Shown here: positions 25,281-34,515 of the stretch, in pieces
Position numbering within the stretch: position 1 is the stretch's first letter
How the letters are laid out: each line of letters starts with the position of its first letter
The notes under the pieces: model-generated
Databases searched by the model: none
Seen by the model: only the letters and a program-made list of their open reading frames with translations
Told to the model about the DNA's origin: nothing
Source of the DNA: JBAXTZ01 sp037129925
GTDB lineage: Bacteria > Bacillota > Negativicutes > JBAXTZ01
Reading direction: 5' to 3'
Assembly: GCA_037129925.1 (NCBI GenBank)
Contig: JBAXTZ010000015.1
Coordinates: 1 to 64,000 of the forward strand
Length of the DNA stretch: 64,000 nt
Position numbers and translations under genes: made by a program

Positions 25281-27155
25281 TTACCCGTTCTCTGACGCAT
25301 TGATCTTTTTAATCCGCCCAGCTGCCTGCCATGCAACCGAGTACACCGTAATCGGAATAAGAAACAGCGCCAACTCCAGATAATATTCTGGATGATGTAT
25401 TATTATTCCGATGTCGAAATAATCACGGACAAACGTGTACGCAAGGAAGGCAGCCGAAGCTACAACACAAATCCTCATTCTGCGACAGATTCCAAACGCC
25501 GCCACTAAAAACAACGCTGCAACCAGATAATAGAAGTCGAATATTCCCACACGCTCATAGACTGCCGCAACAATATACCACGTCGCATATACCACGTTGA
25601 ACAGTATCGCCGGTATCAGCAACTGTTTGTTTTGCCGGAATTGCAGTTCATGTTGCTCTGATTCGGTTAATTGCGGAAACAACAGCTTATATTCTAGTAG
25701 TGCCTTGATGGCAGCTATCCCCGCGACCGCTCCTATCGCCGTGAATGCAACACCGAAGATTAAAGCTTTTGGATGAAAGACCTGAATCGATCCAACAAGC
25801 AGGATTAAATAAGTTGGTAATAGCGCGTATGCGCTTAATTTGCTTTTCTGCAACAAGCCAATATTTGTAATCATCAACAAACTTACAGCAAAGAAAAATA
25901 AGGTGTCCGAAAACTGCCTGCTCCAGAAATACATCAAGCAGGCGCAAACGGTGAGAATGAAATAATTTATCCGGACAGTTTTTTCGACATCCCTTGAACA
26001 ACGAGTTGCTTTACTGTAAACACTGTCAATGGCGTTTTCTCTAGTGCTTCCCATGGCGCTCTTTGCGTTCCCGCTATACCATAACGCTTTGATCGCCCGA
26101 TAGTAGCCAACAGCCATAGCAACTGTCAACGATAGTTCCAATGGCAGGTTTCCTTTTATTGCAAAACTTACCGCCATCAATAAAAATATAATCAAGAATA
26201 CAACCGCGGAAATAGCAACACAAACCCGCTTACGGCGATAAATACCAAAACCGCAAGCGGCGATTATTGCAGCAATACCAATTTCCAGAATATCAACCTT
26301 TACGAAGACCGACAGTAATATCCATACAGCTATGCCCCAGTGTGCATAAGCCAAAAATCGCGTCTCGTTGCCTTTTTCGGAATCATCCGTTTCGCTCGCA
26401 CCATCAACTTCTGTTTCCTCTGTTTCTTGAATGTCGTCAATTCCTGATTCTTTCTTTTTGCGCTCGATGCTGCTTTCCAAATCGTTCAGTTTGCAAAGAC
26501 TACCCGCTTCCGAATAATCTGCTGGCATACCGCACTTCATACAGTATAGCGCGAGCATCTCTTCATATCTTTTGGAGTTTTTCCGATATAAATACAGATA
26601 CGCAAAAAACAACAGCCCCGGCAACGCGTCTAAAAAGTATTCTTCTATAAAAAGTGTTATGATTGGCAAGTGATTATAAAAATATGTGGTTACAATAATC
26701 ACAAATACTATTGGCAGAATAATTCCCAAAATTGACACATTGCCGCTGCACTTCGAATACAAATTGCGCCAGTCGCTCAGGTTTGATGCGATGTCGCTAT
26801 TCGCGACACCGCATCTTTTCAATTCGACCACAGCACAGTTCGGACATAATAGAAGCGGATAGTATCCCGGCAATTTGTTCAAAACGGCGAGAAACGCCAA
26901 AACCAACATGCCAAGACAATAGCACAACGACACAATTTCGTTGTGTGCTAACCAGGGAACGATTACCGCCGAGGCTGCGATTGCCACCACCACTAATCTT
27001 GTTGTGCAGTTTTTTTTGTTTACGCGCAACATATCTGCAACATTAACTGAATCCGCTGTCTCATAGTATGTACGCTGTTCAGCCAATGCATAGCCGCACT
27101 TCGAACAACTAAGACTCATATAGCTGGTGCTAGCGCCGCATTTTATGCAATACAT
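25281..27155 (-). CDS. Zinc-ribbon-family membrane protein with tail domain
   Basis: 624 residues. Order: zinc ribbon (MYCIKCG and CSKCGYA), two membrane segments, second site LLCPNCAVVEL, two segments, third site LYCMKCGMPADYSEAG, an acidic linker (EETEVDGASETDDSEKGN), four segments, then two C-terminal four-segment blocks. The last block contains RQNKQLLIPAI and is homologous to 15009-15449; the block before it matches the end of the 15450 protein. It is the intact reference for the broken paralogue at 15-17.6 kb. GAGG precedes the ATG. It starts 25 bases after the SPFH gene stop, so the two are probably cotranscribed. Function unknown. Confidence 0.75.
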   Translation of the reverse strand: MYCIKCGASTSYMSLSCSKCGYALAEQRTYYETADSVNVADMLRVNKKNCTTRLVVVAIAASAVIVPWLAHNEIVSLCYCLGMLVLAFLAVLNKLPGYYPLLLCPNCAVVELKRCGVANSDIASNLSDWRNLYSKCSGNVSILGIILPIVFVIIVTTYFYNHLPIITLFIEEYFLDALPGLLFFAYLYLYRKNSKRYEEMLALYCMKCGMPADYSEAGSLCKLNDLESSIERKKKESGIDDIQETEETEVDGASETDDSEKGNETRFLAYAHWGIAVWILLSVFVKVDILEIGIAAIIAACGFGIYRRKRVCVAISAVVFLIIFLLMAVSFAIKGNLPLELSLTVAMAVGYYRAIKALWYSGNAKSAMGSTRENAIDSVYSKATRCSRDVEKTVRINYFILTVCACLMYFWSRQFSDTLFFFAVSLLMITNIGLLQKSKLSAYALLPTYLILLVGSIQVFHPKALIFGVAFTAIGAVAGIAAIKALLEYKLLFPQLTESEQHELQFRQNKQLLIPAILFNVVYATWYIVAAVYERVGIFDFYYLVAALFLVAAFGICRRMRICVVASAAFLAYTFVRDYFDIGIIIHHPEYYLELALFLIPITVYSVAWQAAGRIKKINASENG

Positions 27156-27180
27156 TTTTCCTCACACCATCCGAATCAGA

Positions 27181-29241
27181 TTATTTCTTTTCGTCCATAA
27201 CCGGCGCAACAATTTCCGTCGCGCCCGATTTCTTATCCATCAGCGTCGAAATATACGCCGTCAGCATCCCCATGCCACCCTCTTGTCCTTGCACGAGAAT
27301 GTCCGGCACGATTTTTATATTACTGTCGGAGATGCGTTTGAACACTTCGATTACGGTAACATTTTCCGGCGATATTGCTTCGCACTGTTTGCGGTAGGCT
27401 TCGGCGGTCGAGTTACCGATGGCGAGGATTTTCTGGGCCTCGGCGTCACCGATGGCTTTGATTCCGGCGGCTTCACCTTCGGCGGTTAGTTTTCTGGATT
27501 CCTTGGCGCCCTCGGCTTTTTTGATCGACGACAGTTTTTCCTGTTCGGCTATTTTCACGCCGATTTCGGCTTGCATAAGATTCTTTTGCTGATCAGCTTC
27601 GGCGCGGGATTTCTCAGTCGCAATCCGGGTTTGCTCGGCGAGTTGCTGTTCCTTGTACATTTCCTTGCGCTGCTCGGCGATAATCCGCATGGTCTGGGTT
27701 TCCATCAATTCCTGCGGCAACTGAATCTGACAGATCAGCACCGAAACACACTCCACATGATAATCGGTCAACTCCTGACGCGCATGTAATTCGGCTTTTT
27801 TCTGTTCCTCCTGCCGGTCTTGCAGGAAGCTCATGGCTTTGGTCGATGACGCCTGGTTACGGAACGACGAGTCAATCATCGGATGAATAACATGGTCGAT
27901 GAGATTTTCTACCGAGCCGATTTTTGCCACCATGTACGGCGCCTGATCCGGACGCACCCGGATAATTACTTTCACCGATACCATAATCAGGAAGCCGTCT
28001 TTAGATGTAACTTGCAACGAATTGAATTTGGTGTCCTTATCGTTGTCGTTCCAGTCGATTGTGATATTGGTAGTGTTTACAACGTATGGAATAAATGCCA
28101 GCGGATTGAGATAGTATATTCCCGGCCCGACTACTTCGCGCTGAATACCGCGATAGCCCTGCGGCACTACATAGCGCTCGATACCCGGCAACAACTGAAC
28201 TTCCGGCTTGCCTGCTTCCGTTCCCATTTCGGTTTGATCCGGTTCCCGGCCGACATTGGAAACGATTACTGCGACCTCGCCGCGTTCAACCTTGGCAACA
28301 TTATGCAACTGAACGGAAAACATGTAGGGATTGATATAGTAAGTACCGGGGCGCAGAACTTCCAATTGCGGTCCACGCTGACCGCCTGCGTTCAGAAAAG
28401 CCGAAGCATTCTGGAAATTATCATGTTCACAGACACTGGCAGCAACATATTCGTTGGGCGGCAATTCCTTACCGTCCAGCGCTGTAACCAAACCGACCTT
28501 TTCCGAAGGCACGATCAGCGCATCAGCTACCGCTACCACAAACAATGAAGTGTTCACCCGATAGGTTCCGGGAAACATGATGTTAATTTGCGGGCCTTTT
28601 TGGCCGCCCGCTGCCAGGAAAGTTTCGCCGTCCTGAAAGGACTTGTGTCCTTCCACGCTCTTGGCCAATAACCGGCCGCTGTCAATCGGCAATCCGTCCA
28701 TCGCCGTCACAATTCCGATTTTACCTTTGGGGATATGCAGCGAATTAATCTTGTTTACGCGAAACAACACCGGGTTTATCCGATATTGTCCCGGTGTCAG
28801 ATATTCAATCTGTGGACCTTTCTGACCACCGTTGTTGAGAAACGCCTCGGCATCTTGAAACGAATTGTGACCGCTGATAACCTTGGCAAATATTCGGTCC
28901 GGCGGTAGTGATTCGCCGTCAATTGCTTCGACCAAACCGACTTCGTCTTCGGCAATTTCTACGAAACCACTTTTATTGGTTACGTACAAAAACGGTATCA
29001 GAAAATGCAAGCCCGGTCCCAAAGTTTTCGCGCGTACGCCGACCTCACTGTTACGGGCTACAACCTGACCGCTGGGCATTTTTTTACCGAACCAACGGCG
29101 CTCAATGATTGCAATCTGACGGCCGTTGACCACCACGATAGAATTTCTTATGATGATCAACAGCACAATCAACGCTACAACCACCCAGATAATCGTGAAG
29201 ATTGTTGACAATGAGAGTGTTCCATTAAGTAGTGATGACAT
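27181..29241 (-). CDS. SPFH/flotillin-like membrane protein with tandem repeated subdomains
   Basis: 686 residues. An N-terminal membrane anchor (about 8-32) is followed by a first SPFH-like beta subdomain (LGPGLHFLIPF near 80). Then come four tandem units of about 70 residues (98-162, 172-237, 246-310, 319-384). The first three each have a VGLVxAxDG-like start and a FLxxGGQxGPQ...PGxYxIN end; the fourth is degenerate. The canonical SPFH body and a flotillin-like coiled coil rich in Ala, Glu and Lys (AEADQQKNLMQAEIGVKIAE) follow. SPFH proteins form large membrane rings or microdomains. The ATG at 29241 has GAGGAGG upstream; an earlier in-frame codon lacks this. The downstream zinc-ribbon gene is likely in the same operon. 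Confidence 0.85.
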   Translation of the reverse strand: MSSLLNGTLSLSTIFTIIWVVVALIVLLIIIRNSIVVVNGRQIAIIERRWFGKKMPSGQVVARNSEVGVRAKTLGPGLHFLIPFLYVTNKSGFVEIAEDEVGLVEAIDGESLPPDRIFAKVISGHNSFQDAEAFLNNGGQKGPQIEYLTPGQYRINPVLFRVNKINSLHIPKGKIGIVTAMDGLPIDSGRLLAKSVEGHKSFQDGETFLAAGGQKGPQINIMFPGTYRVNTSLFVVAVADALIVPSEKVGLVTALDGKELPPNEYVAASVCEHDNFQNASAFLNAGGQRGPQLEVLRPGTYYINPYMFSVQLHNVAKVERGEVAVIVSNVGREPDQTEMGTEAGKPEVQLLPGIERYVVPQGYRGIQREVVGPGIYYLNPLAFIPYVVNTTNITIDWNDNDKDTKFNSLQVTSKDGFLIMVSVKVIIRVRPDQAPYMVAKIGSVENLIDHVIHPMIDSSFRNQASSTKAMSFLQDRQEEQKKAELHARQELTDYHVECVSVLICQIQLPQELMETQTMRIIAEQRKEMYKEQQLAEQTRIATEKSRAEADQQKNLMQAEIGVKIAEQEKLSSIKKAEGAKESRKLTAEGEAAGIKAIGDAEAQKILAIGNSTAEAYRKQCEAISPENVTVIEVFKRISDSNIKIVPDILVQGQEGGMGMLTAYISTLMDKKSGATEIVAPVMDEKK

Positions 29242-29297
29242 TTTTTCCTCCTCGAATTTTATTAATCCTTCCATAGCCAAAATATTAAGGTTTTTAT

Positions 29298-30695
29298 CTA
29301 TAGTTCACAAAGCGCCAGCAACCATAGCGGTACGACTGAAACGGCGCCAGCCAGCCGAAATTCCCGCTTGCTGACCATAAGTGCTTCGGGCGCGGCAAAT
29401 TCGGTGGCGAATGCATTCAACCCGCGCAGGTCTTTGGTAGTCACTTCATTGCGATATTTTGTTTCTACCGGAACCAGCCGGTTGCGTTTGCAAATCACCG
29501 CATCCACCTCGTATGTCTTTTCGCGCCAATAATATGTCTTGAAGAATTTCTTCTCGGCATAGTCCACTGCCATCCGGGCAACAACGGTTTCAGCGAGCAT
29601 TCCCTCGCGAACGGAGTCGAATTCCGTCTCCCGCACAATGGCATTCCGCAATCCATTGTCAATCACAAATATTTTTCGGTTTTTCCGGATGACTTTTCCG
29701 GTATTTGGCGAATAATTTTCCAAAGAGCACAGCAAACAGGCGCGTTCTAAATAACCGGCATAATTCATCGCAGTTATTGTTTCTACACCGACGGTTTGCC
29801 CAATCGATGCCCAGGAAAACGCCTGACCGTTGTTTGCTGCAACATAAGCTATAATTCTTTCGAGTACCAACGGGCTTTTTACATCAAAGAAACTTACAAT
29901 ATCCCGATACAGACCCGATGCCAAAATATCCACAGCCAGACGGTTTTGCCATAGGTCGATATTCTTGTGTTCAAAGTATTCCGGATATCCGCCTGCCAAT
30001 AAATATTCCTGCAACAAATTAGTTGTCTGGTTTTCAAATAATGATAATTTGAGATAATCAGGCGCGATCGTCTGATAGAAAGCCGCCGGGCTGTCGAAAC
30101 AGCAGGGAGCGACTACTTCTGGCAGCGCTTCGGACTGCTTATACCGGCTGTGAAAACGTGCGAACTGCCGGAAATTCAGCGGAAATATATGCAAGTAATC
30201 GATTCTGCCCAAAAGCGATTCTTTAGCGCCTTCGAACAAGTGTGCTGCCGAAGAACCACTAACTACAAATTTTATATCGAACTGTTTGTCGTAATAACTC
30301 TTGATATAGGTTTGCCAGCCAGTAAGTTGATGCACTTCATCAATAAACACGTAGATCTTGGCGCTCAACATCCGGACATCTTCACCAACTATTTCGCGTA
30401 AAAACAGCTCAATTACAGTTGCCAAATCGTTCTTGGCATTGAAAATCAGCGGATCGTCACCGCTAAACAGCAAAATCCGTCGCGGTTCAATACCGGACGC
30501 AATGAGTTTTTGGATCGCCTGAAAAATCAGCGTCGATTTACCAACCCGGCGCGGCCCGCTGATTGCCAGGATCCGCCGCTCGCTAAAATGCGTTTGAATA
30601 TCTTGCAGTTCGGAGCGTTCAATTTTGTCAGCCAACTCTTTGTTTGGCGGTAACCCAACCCACCACGGATTGCTGCGCGCTAAAAATTCCAACAT
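29298..30695 (-). CDS. AAA ATPase with C-terminal nuclease-like domain (DUF4143 type)
   Basis: 465 residues. P-loop GPRRVGKSTLIFQ (about 47-59), Walker B VFIDEVHQLTG, sensor VSGSSAAHL. The C-terminal domain has EVDAVICKRN followed by PVETKYRN, a PD-(D/E)XK-like pattern. It is only distantly similar to the ATPase at 22746. The ribosome site is weak (GGCGG). The promoter at 30731-30759 carries a dyad around the -10, suggesting repression, possibly autoregulation. Role unknown; ATPases of this class are often single accessory genes. Confidence 0.85.
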   Translation of the reverse strand: MLEFLARSNPWWVGLPPNKELADKIERSELQDIQTHFSERRILAISGPRRVGKSTLIFQAIQKLIASGIEPRRILLFSGDDPLIFNAKNDLATVIELFLREIVGEDVRMLSAKIYVFIDEVHQLTGWQTYIKSYYDKQFDIKFVVSGSSAAHLFEGAKESLLGRIDYLHIFPLNFRQFARFHSRYKQSEALPEVVAPCCFDSPAAFYQTIAPDYLKLSLFENQTTNLLQEYLLAGGYPEYFEHKNIDLWQNRLAVDILASGLYRDIVSFFDVKSPLVLERIIAYVAANNGQAFSWASIGQTVGVETITAMNYAGYLERACLLCSLENYSPNTGKVIRKNRKIFVIDNGLRNAIVRETEFDSVREGMLAETVVARMAVDYAEKKFFKTYYWREKTYEVDAVICKRNRLVPVETKYRNEVTTKDLRGLNAFATEFAAPEALMVSKREFRLAGAVSVVPLWLLALCEL

Positions 30696-30722
30696 CTCAA
30701 TACCGCCTTTTTGTCTAGTGTA

Positions 30723-30759
30723 CTACACATATTTTACGTTTTTTGTGTAGCGCAGTCAA
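30723..30759 (-). promoter_or_regulatory. Promoter with operator-like dyad before the AAA ATPase at 29298
   Basis: On the minus strand TTGACT (30759-30754), a 17-base spacer and TAAAAT (30736-30731) form a strong promoter. CTACACA (30723-30729) and TGTGTAG (30744-30750) form a 7-base inverted repeat that brackets the -10, where a bound repressor would block RNA polymerase. Confidence 0.7.
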
Positions 30760-30858
30760 CATAATCGCGAATTTGGTCGTAACAGTCAGTCTGAACTGTG
30801 CAATTCATACTCAATTCCAATCTGAACTTCTTGTAATATTGAATTGCGATATGCCTCA

Positions 30859-32478
30859 TTATTCACTTAATTTTGCATCGCCATATGGCTGACTGGCCGG
30901 TGAATTTTCAATCAAAATCAAATACTGTCCAACTGTGCTTGCCGCTGGATTGCTGGTACGTTCAGCATAATCAAAATCCCGAATCACCGTATATGCCGGA
31001 ATTTCGAAAAACGGAGAGTGAGCTGAGTTTAACTTAAACAGTGTCAATTTTCCGAGACTGTTGTTTGTGAAAGGATCAATATATGTTGATTCCTCTTTCC
31101 CACTGTAATATTTGCCATTGACGGAATACATTCCATAACTATCCTTCGACAAAGAGTTGCAGACGATAACTTTTCCCTTCACAGGTGACAGCGGCTCATC
31201 AGCAATCATTTCTGCGAATCGGGCGCTATTCGGAGTTTTTAGAATTGTATGATAACTGCCGAACTGTCCACACCATTTTTCGCCCGGATATTTGGCAATA
31301 TTGCGCATAAAGCTAGTAAACATAAAATTATCGCGTAAATCGCTGACGTCCTGTTCCCGGGCATAAAAATCATAGGCTTGCTTGCAAGCGTCCACAATCA
31401 GGGAAGTCTCAAACCATTTATCACCCAGCATAGTTCGATACAACCCAGCGTGTTCTGAATTCATGTCGGCCTGTAATATTTCGATCGCTTCCCGGCCATT
31501 GTTATCATCTGTGACGCTGCGAACCGTAGCGACATTCTGGGCAATCGGCGCCGGAATACTATCACAAGCCAGCAATTCATTGAGACAAGCAAATCCGGTA
31601 GAAAGCTGATGCTGGACATCGAGACCGGCTATACACAGCTTGCTGTTCGGCGGCAGGTTGTCATTATAAATTTTCAGTTTTAACCAGAATTCATAGTTGT
31701 CCTTGTTATACGCCGATGTTTCACAATAATTTGCGAACACCAGCTTGAGCGCAGCCGTATCCCCAGTGCGCAGAAATTTATTATAGTAGTAACTGTCTGC
31801 CGGTCCCATCTCCATAAGTATTCGCTGAATTCCGGCTTTCTCATTGAAATATTTGATCGCAGCTAATTCCAGCTCATAGGCTTCGCGTGTACCGTGAAAT
31901 TCACCCAACAGAAACACGCGGTTCGTAACAATATCGCTATCCATCAACTTAAACCCGCTCTGAGCGATGCTATCCGACGCGCCGATCTTCCCACGATTCT
32001 TTGACAGATACTCACTAACAAGTTCTTGCTGATTATTCCACCAGCTATTTTCACTAACTGCTTTCTTAATGATATTATTGTCTTTGCGCGATGACTGATA
32101 AAATTGTTTCGTTTGTGCGTCAAATACAATCCAGTTCATATCCTGATAAGGATCGCTGCTTACAAATCCCTGATCGAAATTCAACTTGTAAAATTCGCCA
32201 GTAGTGTCAGCCTGGTGATAGCGGACATTTTTATAATCGACATACTTAAGCAGATGATATTCACCGGGCGAGGTTATTAATAGCCGGGCTATTCCCTGCG
32301 CGTCGGCGACATAGCTTTTGGTGACTCCGTCAGGAAATTGAAGATACCAGGTAATTCCGGCAATCGGTTGATTATCCGCCGGAGACAACGCATACAAATC
32401 CAGTTCACCGGCACTAACCATAGCGGTACCGATGCTGATTGCAAATATTAGTAACATTGACGCTAACAGTTTTTTCAT
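30859..32478 (-). CDS. Secreted erythromycin-esterase-like protein
   Basis: 539 residues with a signal peptide (MKKLLASMLLIFAISIGTA). Residues 25-110 look like a small prealbumin/Ig-like beta domain (YALSPADNQPIAGITWYLQF ... SPGEYHLLKY). The main domain resembles the erythromycin esterase/ChaN-like superfamily: VFLLGEFHGTREAYELE near residue 190 with the conserved Glu-x-His-Gly pair, ILMEMGPADSYYYNKFL, and a later GSYHT. Esterases of this fold open macrolide rings, but most relatives have no known substrate and this one appears to be exported. AAGGAG precedes the ATG. It lies alone between two ATPase genes; a REP-like palindrome is 25 bases upstream. Confidence 0.7.
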   Translation of the reverse strand: MKKLLASMLLIFAISIGTAMVSAGELDLYALSPADNQPIAGITWYLQFPDGVTKSYVADAQGIARLLITSPGEYHLLKYVDYKNVRYHQADTTGEFYKLNFDQGFVSSDPYQDMNWIVFDAQTKQFYQSSRKDNNIIKKAVSENSWWNNQQELVSEYLSKNRGKIGASDSIAQSGFKLMDSDIVTNRVFLLGEFHGTREAYELELAAIKYFNEKAGIQRILMEMGPADSYYYNKFLRTGDTAALKLVFANYCETSAYNKDNYEFWLKLKIYNDNLPPNSKLCIAGLDVQHQLSTGFACLNELLACDSIPAPIAQNVATVRSVTDDNNGREAIEILQADMNSEHAGLYRTMLGDKWFETSLIVDACKQAYDFYAREQDVSDLRDNFMFTSFMRNIAKYPGEKWCGQFGSYHTILKTPNSARFAEMIADEPLSPVKGKVIVCNSLSKDSYGMYSVNGKYYSGKEESTYIDPFTNNSLGKLTLFKLNSAHSPFFEIPAYTVIRDFDYAERTSNPAASTVGQYLILIENSPASQPYGDAKLSE

Positions 32479-32502
32479 AACGGCTCCTTTAATTATTTGC
32501 GC

Positions 32503-32522
32503 GGGCGATTCGCGAATCGCCC
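32503..32522. repeat. REP-like palindrome, copy 2
   Basis: GGGCGATTCGCGAATCGCCC is a perfect 20-base palindrome, 25 bases upstream of the esterase-like gene start. It is nearly identical to the element at 6303-6322. Confidence 0.65.
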
Positions 32523-32656
32523 CGTGTCAAATACAAATTTATTTTACTGTTTATATTTTATTGTGTCAATTTATACTTTCGCAACATATTTTTACAAGAG
32601 CCACGATGTTTAGCCCGCCATATACAATAAGGCTGCACCTGACCTGTACAGGAGAC

Positions 32657-32701
32657 AAAAAAAATACCGCCGGCATTGCAAATTTTGCAAAACCGACGGC
32701 A
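32657..32701 (-). terminator. Intrinsic terminator after the AAA ATPase gene at 32719
   Basis: On the minus strand a hairpin with outer arms TGCCGTCGG (32701-32693) and CCGGCGGTA (32673-32665), plus inner TTGCAAA/TTTGCAA pairing, is followed by eight T residues (32664-32657). It starts 18 bases after the stop codon. Confidence 0.85.
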
Positions 32702-32718
32702 CCGTTTTTGGTGTCCAT

Positions 32719-34398
32719 TTACTGGACTATATCAATTTTACCTTTACCACTCACAATTAGCACCAACGTTTTAACGATTTTGCCGTTATGATATTTTTCA
32801 ACATACGCTGCGCGGTAATTTTCGGCTTGAATTTCTGCTTCGGCAACCACCCGTTCGTATTCCTTAAGCGTTTTTTTCTTGAGATATTTCAGTTCGATAA
32901 CCCACTCATAGTTCGAGCTGCCAGGATTCGCCGGATTTTCTTGCAAAAGGATATCGGCGTAGCCACCGCCCAGTTCACGCTCACTGTCTACGAGATAATC
33001 TCCGATTGTAAATAGCAGCGCCAACAGTGCCATTTTGATATGTTTTTCGTCAATCGCGATAAGATCGCGAAACGACAGCGCCTTGGTAAGCAGTTTGCCA
33101 AACGCTCCGATAAACTCGGCCGCGTCACCTGTCAACCGCATCTTGCGCATTGAATCATAATATTCCGCCGGGCGGAGAATTTTCTTGTCCGCGCTCATCC
33201 GCATCGCGAAGTTTTCCCAAAACATCGACTTTATGGCATAATTCGGCACAGCTAACTCAACTTTAGCAATATCAGCGCTTTTTATCGTTAGCAACCCCAA
33301 ATAATACATCAACGACCAGTAGTTTTCCTGACTTTCATAGATGGTATTCAAGTCAAAGCGGTCTACCAGCCGGGTCATTATCGTACCGCCACTAGCGATT
33401 TGCTGCAAACTTTCGTAAGCGTCAAACTTCCGGGCGAGCATTTCGGTCTTGCGATAATCGGTCACGACATTGCGGTCCAGAATATATTGCGGATAGATAC
33501 CGTGCTGTCTAACGGCTTCGAGAAAATATATCACCATATTAGTGTTATATACTCGTTCGCTAGCACGCGTTGAAAACTTGTAACCGTTAAAATATTCCCG
33601 AAGATCGTCCTGCAACTTTTGCAAGCCCATGCTCGCGGCACATACCTCGGCGGCCAGCGCTTGCACTTCTGTTTCGGTTAATCCCAACATCGCATTCAAT
33701 GCCGGTTCCAAGGTAAGATTGCTGGTGATATTAAAACCACTGGTCAAGTCGTCCAGCATGACCGGACTGACCCCGGTCATGAACAGCCGCTCAATACTCG
33801 AAGAAGTTCCTTCTTTAATAGCCTTGTAGAACGCTTTTACATATCCCTCGCCACTGATAAGATCATAATACATAGCTTTGTCGTCGCTGGCGATTAACTC
33901 GTTGGCAAAATTATCGTATTCGTCGATAATCAGATAGATATTCTTTGAAAGTGTCCGTGTCAAATCAAAACACATCCGGAGCGACTGAATCGCCGACAGT
34001 TTTCCAACTTCCCGGTCAGGTGAATACCTGTCGAAAAAATCTCGCGCCCCCTCGCGCACCGCACCGTCGAAATCGCTAACCAGCACGTCTTGGCCTTTAT
34101 CTGTCGTAATTCCGGCGAAACTAAGCCGCAATATCAGAAAACTGTTTTTCAAAGCCGTTGGCTGCTTGCCGATATATAAATCACCGAATAGTGCGTCAAA
34201 CTTATCTGCCCTGTTAATATCATAATAATTTTCCAGCACCGACAGCCACAGCGTTTTTCCAAACCGCCGCGGGCGAATAAAAAACTGAAACTTTGGTTGT
34301 TGTTCCAACTCCGCGATATATTTAGTTTTATCGACAAAAACCGACCCTTCGGCTCTAATGATCTCGAAATTCGTCTCGCCATAAGGAAATCTGCGCAT
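32719..34398 (-). CDS. AAA-ATPase-like protein with PD-(D/E)XK nuclease domain
   Basis: 559 residues of the family that pairs a divergent AAA domain with a C-terminal nuclease fold. N-terminal FPYGETNFE and a P-loop variant PRRFGKTLWLSVLENYYD (residues 41-58); Walker B IYLIIDEYDNFANEL; sensor MTGVSPVMLDDLTSGFN. The C-terminal region has YADILLQENPANPG then WVIELKYLKK, the nuclease core. This class is abundant in Bacteroidetes and gut anaerobes, and its role is unsettled. ATG 34398 has GAGGTG upstream and the usual family N-terminus. It is flanked by terminators on both sides, so it is a single-gene unit. Confidence 0.88.
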   Translation of the reverse strand: MRRFPYGETNFEIIRAEGSVFVDKTKYIAELEQQPKFQFFIRPRRFGKTLWLSVLENYYDINRADKFDALFGDLYIGKQPTALKNSFLILRLSFAGITTDKGQDVLVSDFDGAVREGARDFFDRYSPDREVGKLSAIQSLRMCFDLTRTLSKNIYLIIDEYDNFANELIASDDKAMYYDLISGEGYVKAFYKAIKEGTSSSIERLFMTGVSPVMLDDLTSGFNITSNLTLEPALNAMLGLTETEVQALAAEVCAASMGLQKLQDDLREYFNGYKFSTRASERVYNTNMVIYFLEAVRQHGIYPQYILDRNVVTDYRKTEMLARKFDAYESLQQIASGGTIMTRLVDRFDLNTIYESQENYWSLMYYLGLLTIKSADIAKVELAVPNYAIKSMFWENFAMRMSADKKILRPAEYYDSMRKMRLTGDAAEFIGAFGKLLTKALSFRDLIAIDEKHIKMALLALLFTIGDYLVDSERELGGGYADILLQENPANPGSSNYEWVIELKYLKKKTLKEYERVVAEAEIQAENYRAAYVEKYHNGKIVKTLVLIVSGKGKIDIVQ

Positions 34399-34411
34399 CG
34401 CACACCTCAAC

Positions 34412-34440
34412 AAAAAATAGCAACAACTTTAGTTGCTGCT
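34412..34440 (-). terminator. Intrinsic terminator downstream of tcdA
   Basis: On the minus strand AGCAGCAAC (34440-34432) pairs with GTTGTTGCT (34427-34419) around a 4-base loop, followed by ATTTTTT. It separates the tcdA transcript from the ATPase gene. Confidence 0.85.
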
Positions 34441-34515
34441 ATTTTAGCATAATCAAAATTATTTAGCTATCGTCGTGATTGCAAACGAAGTTGCAACGAA
34501 GAAAATGCGCGTTTT

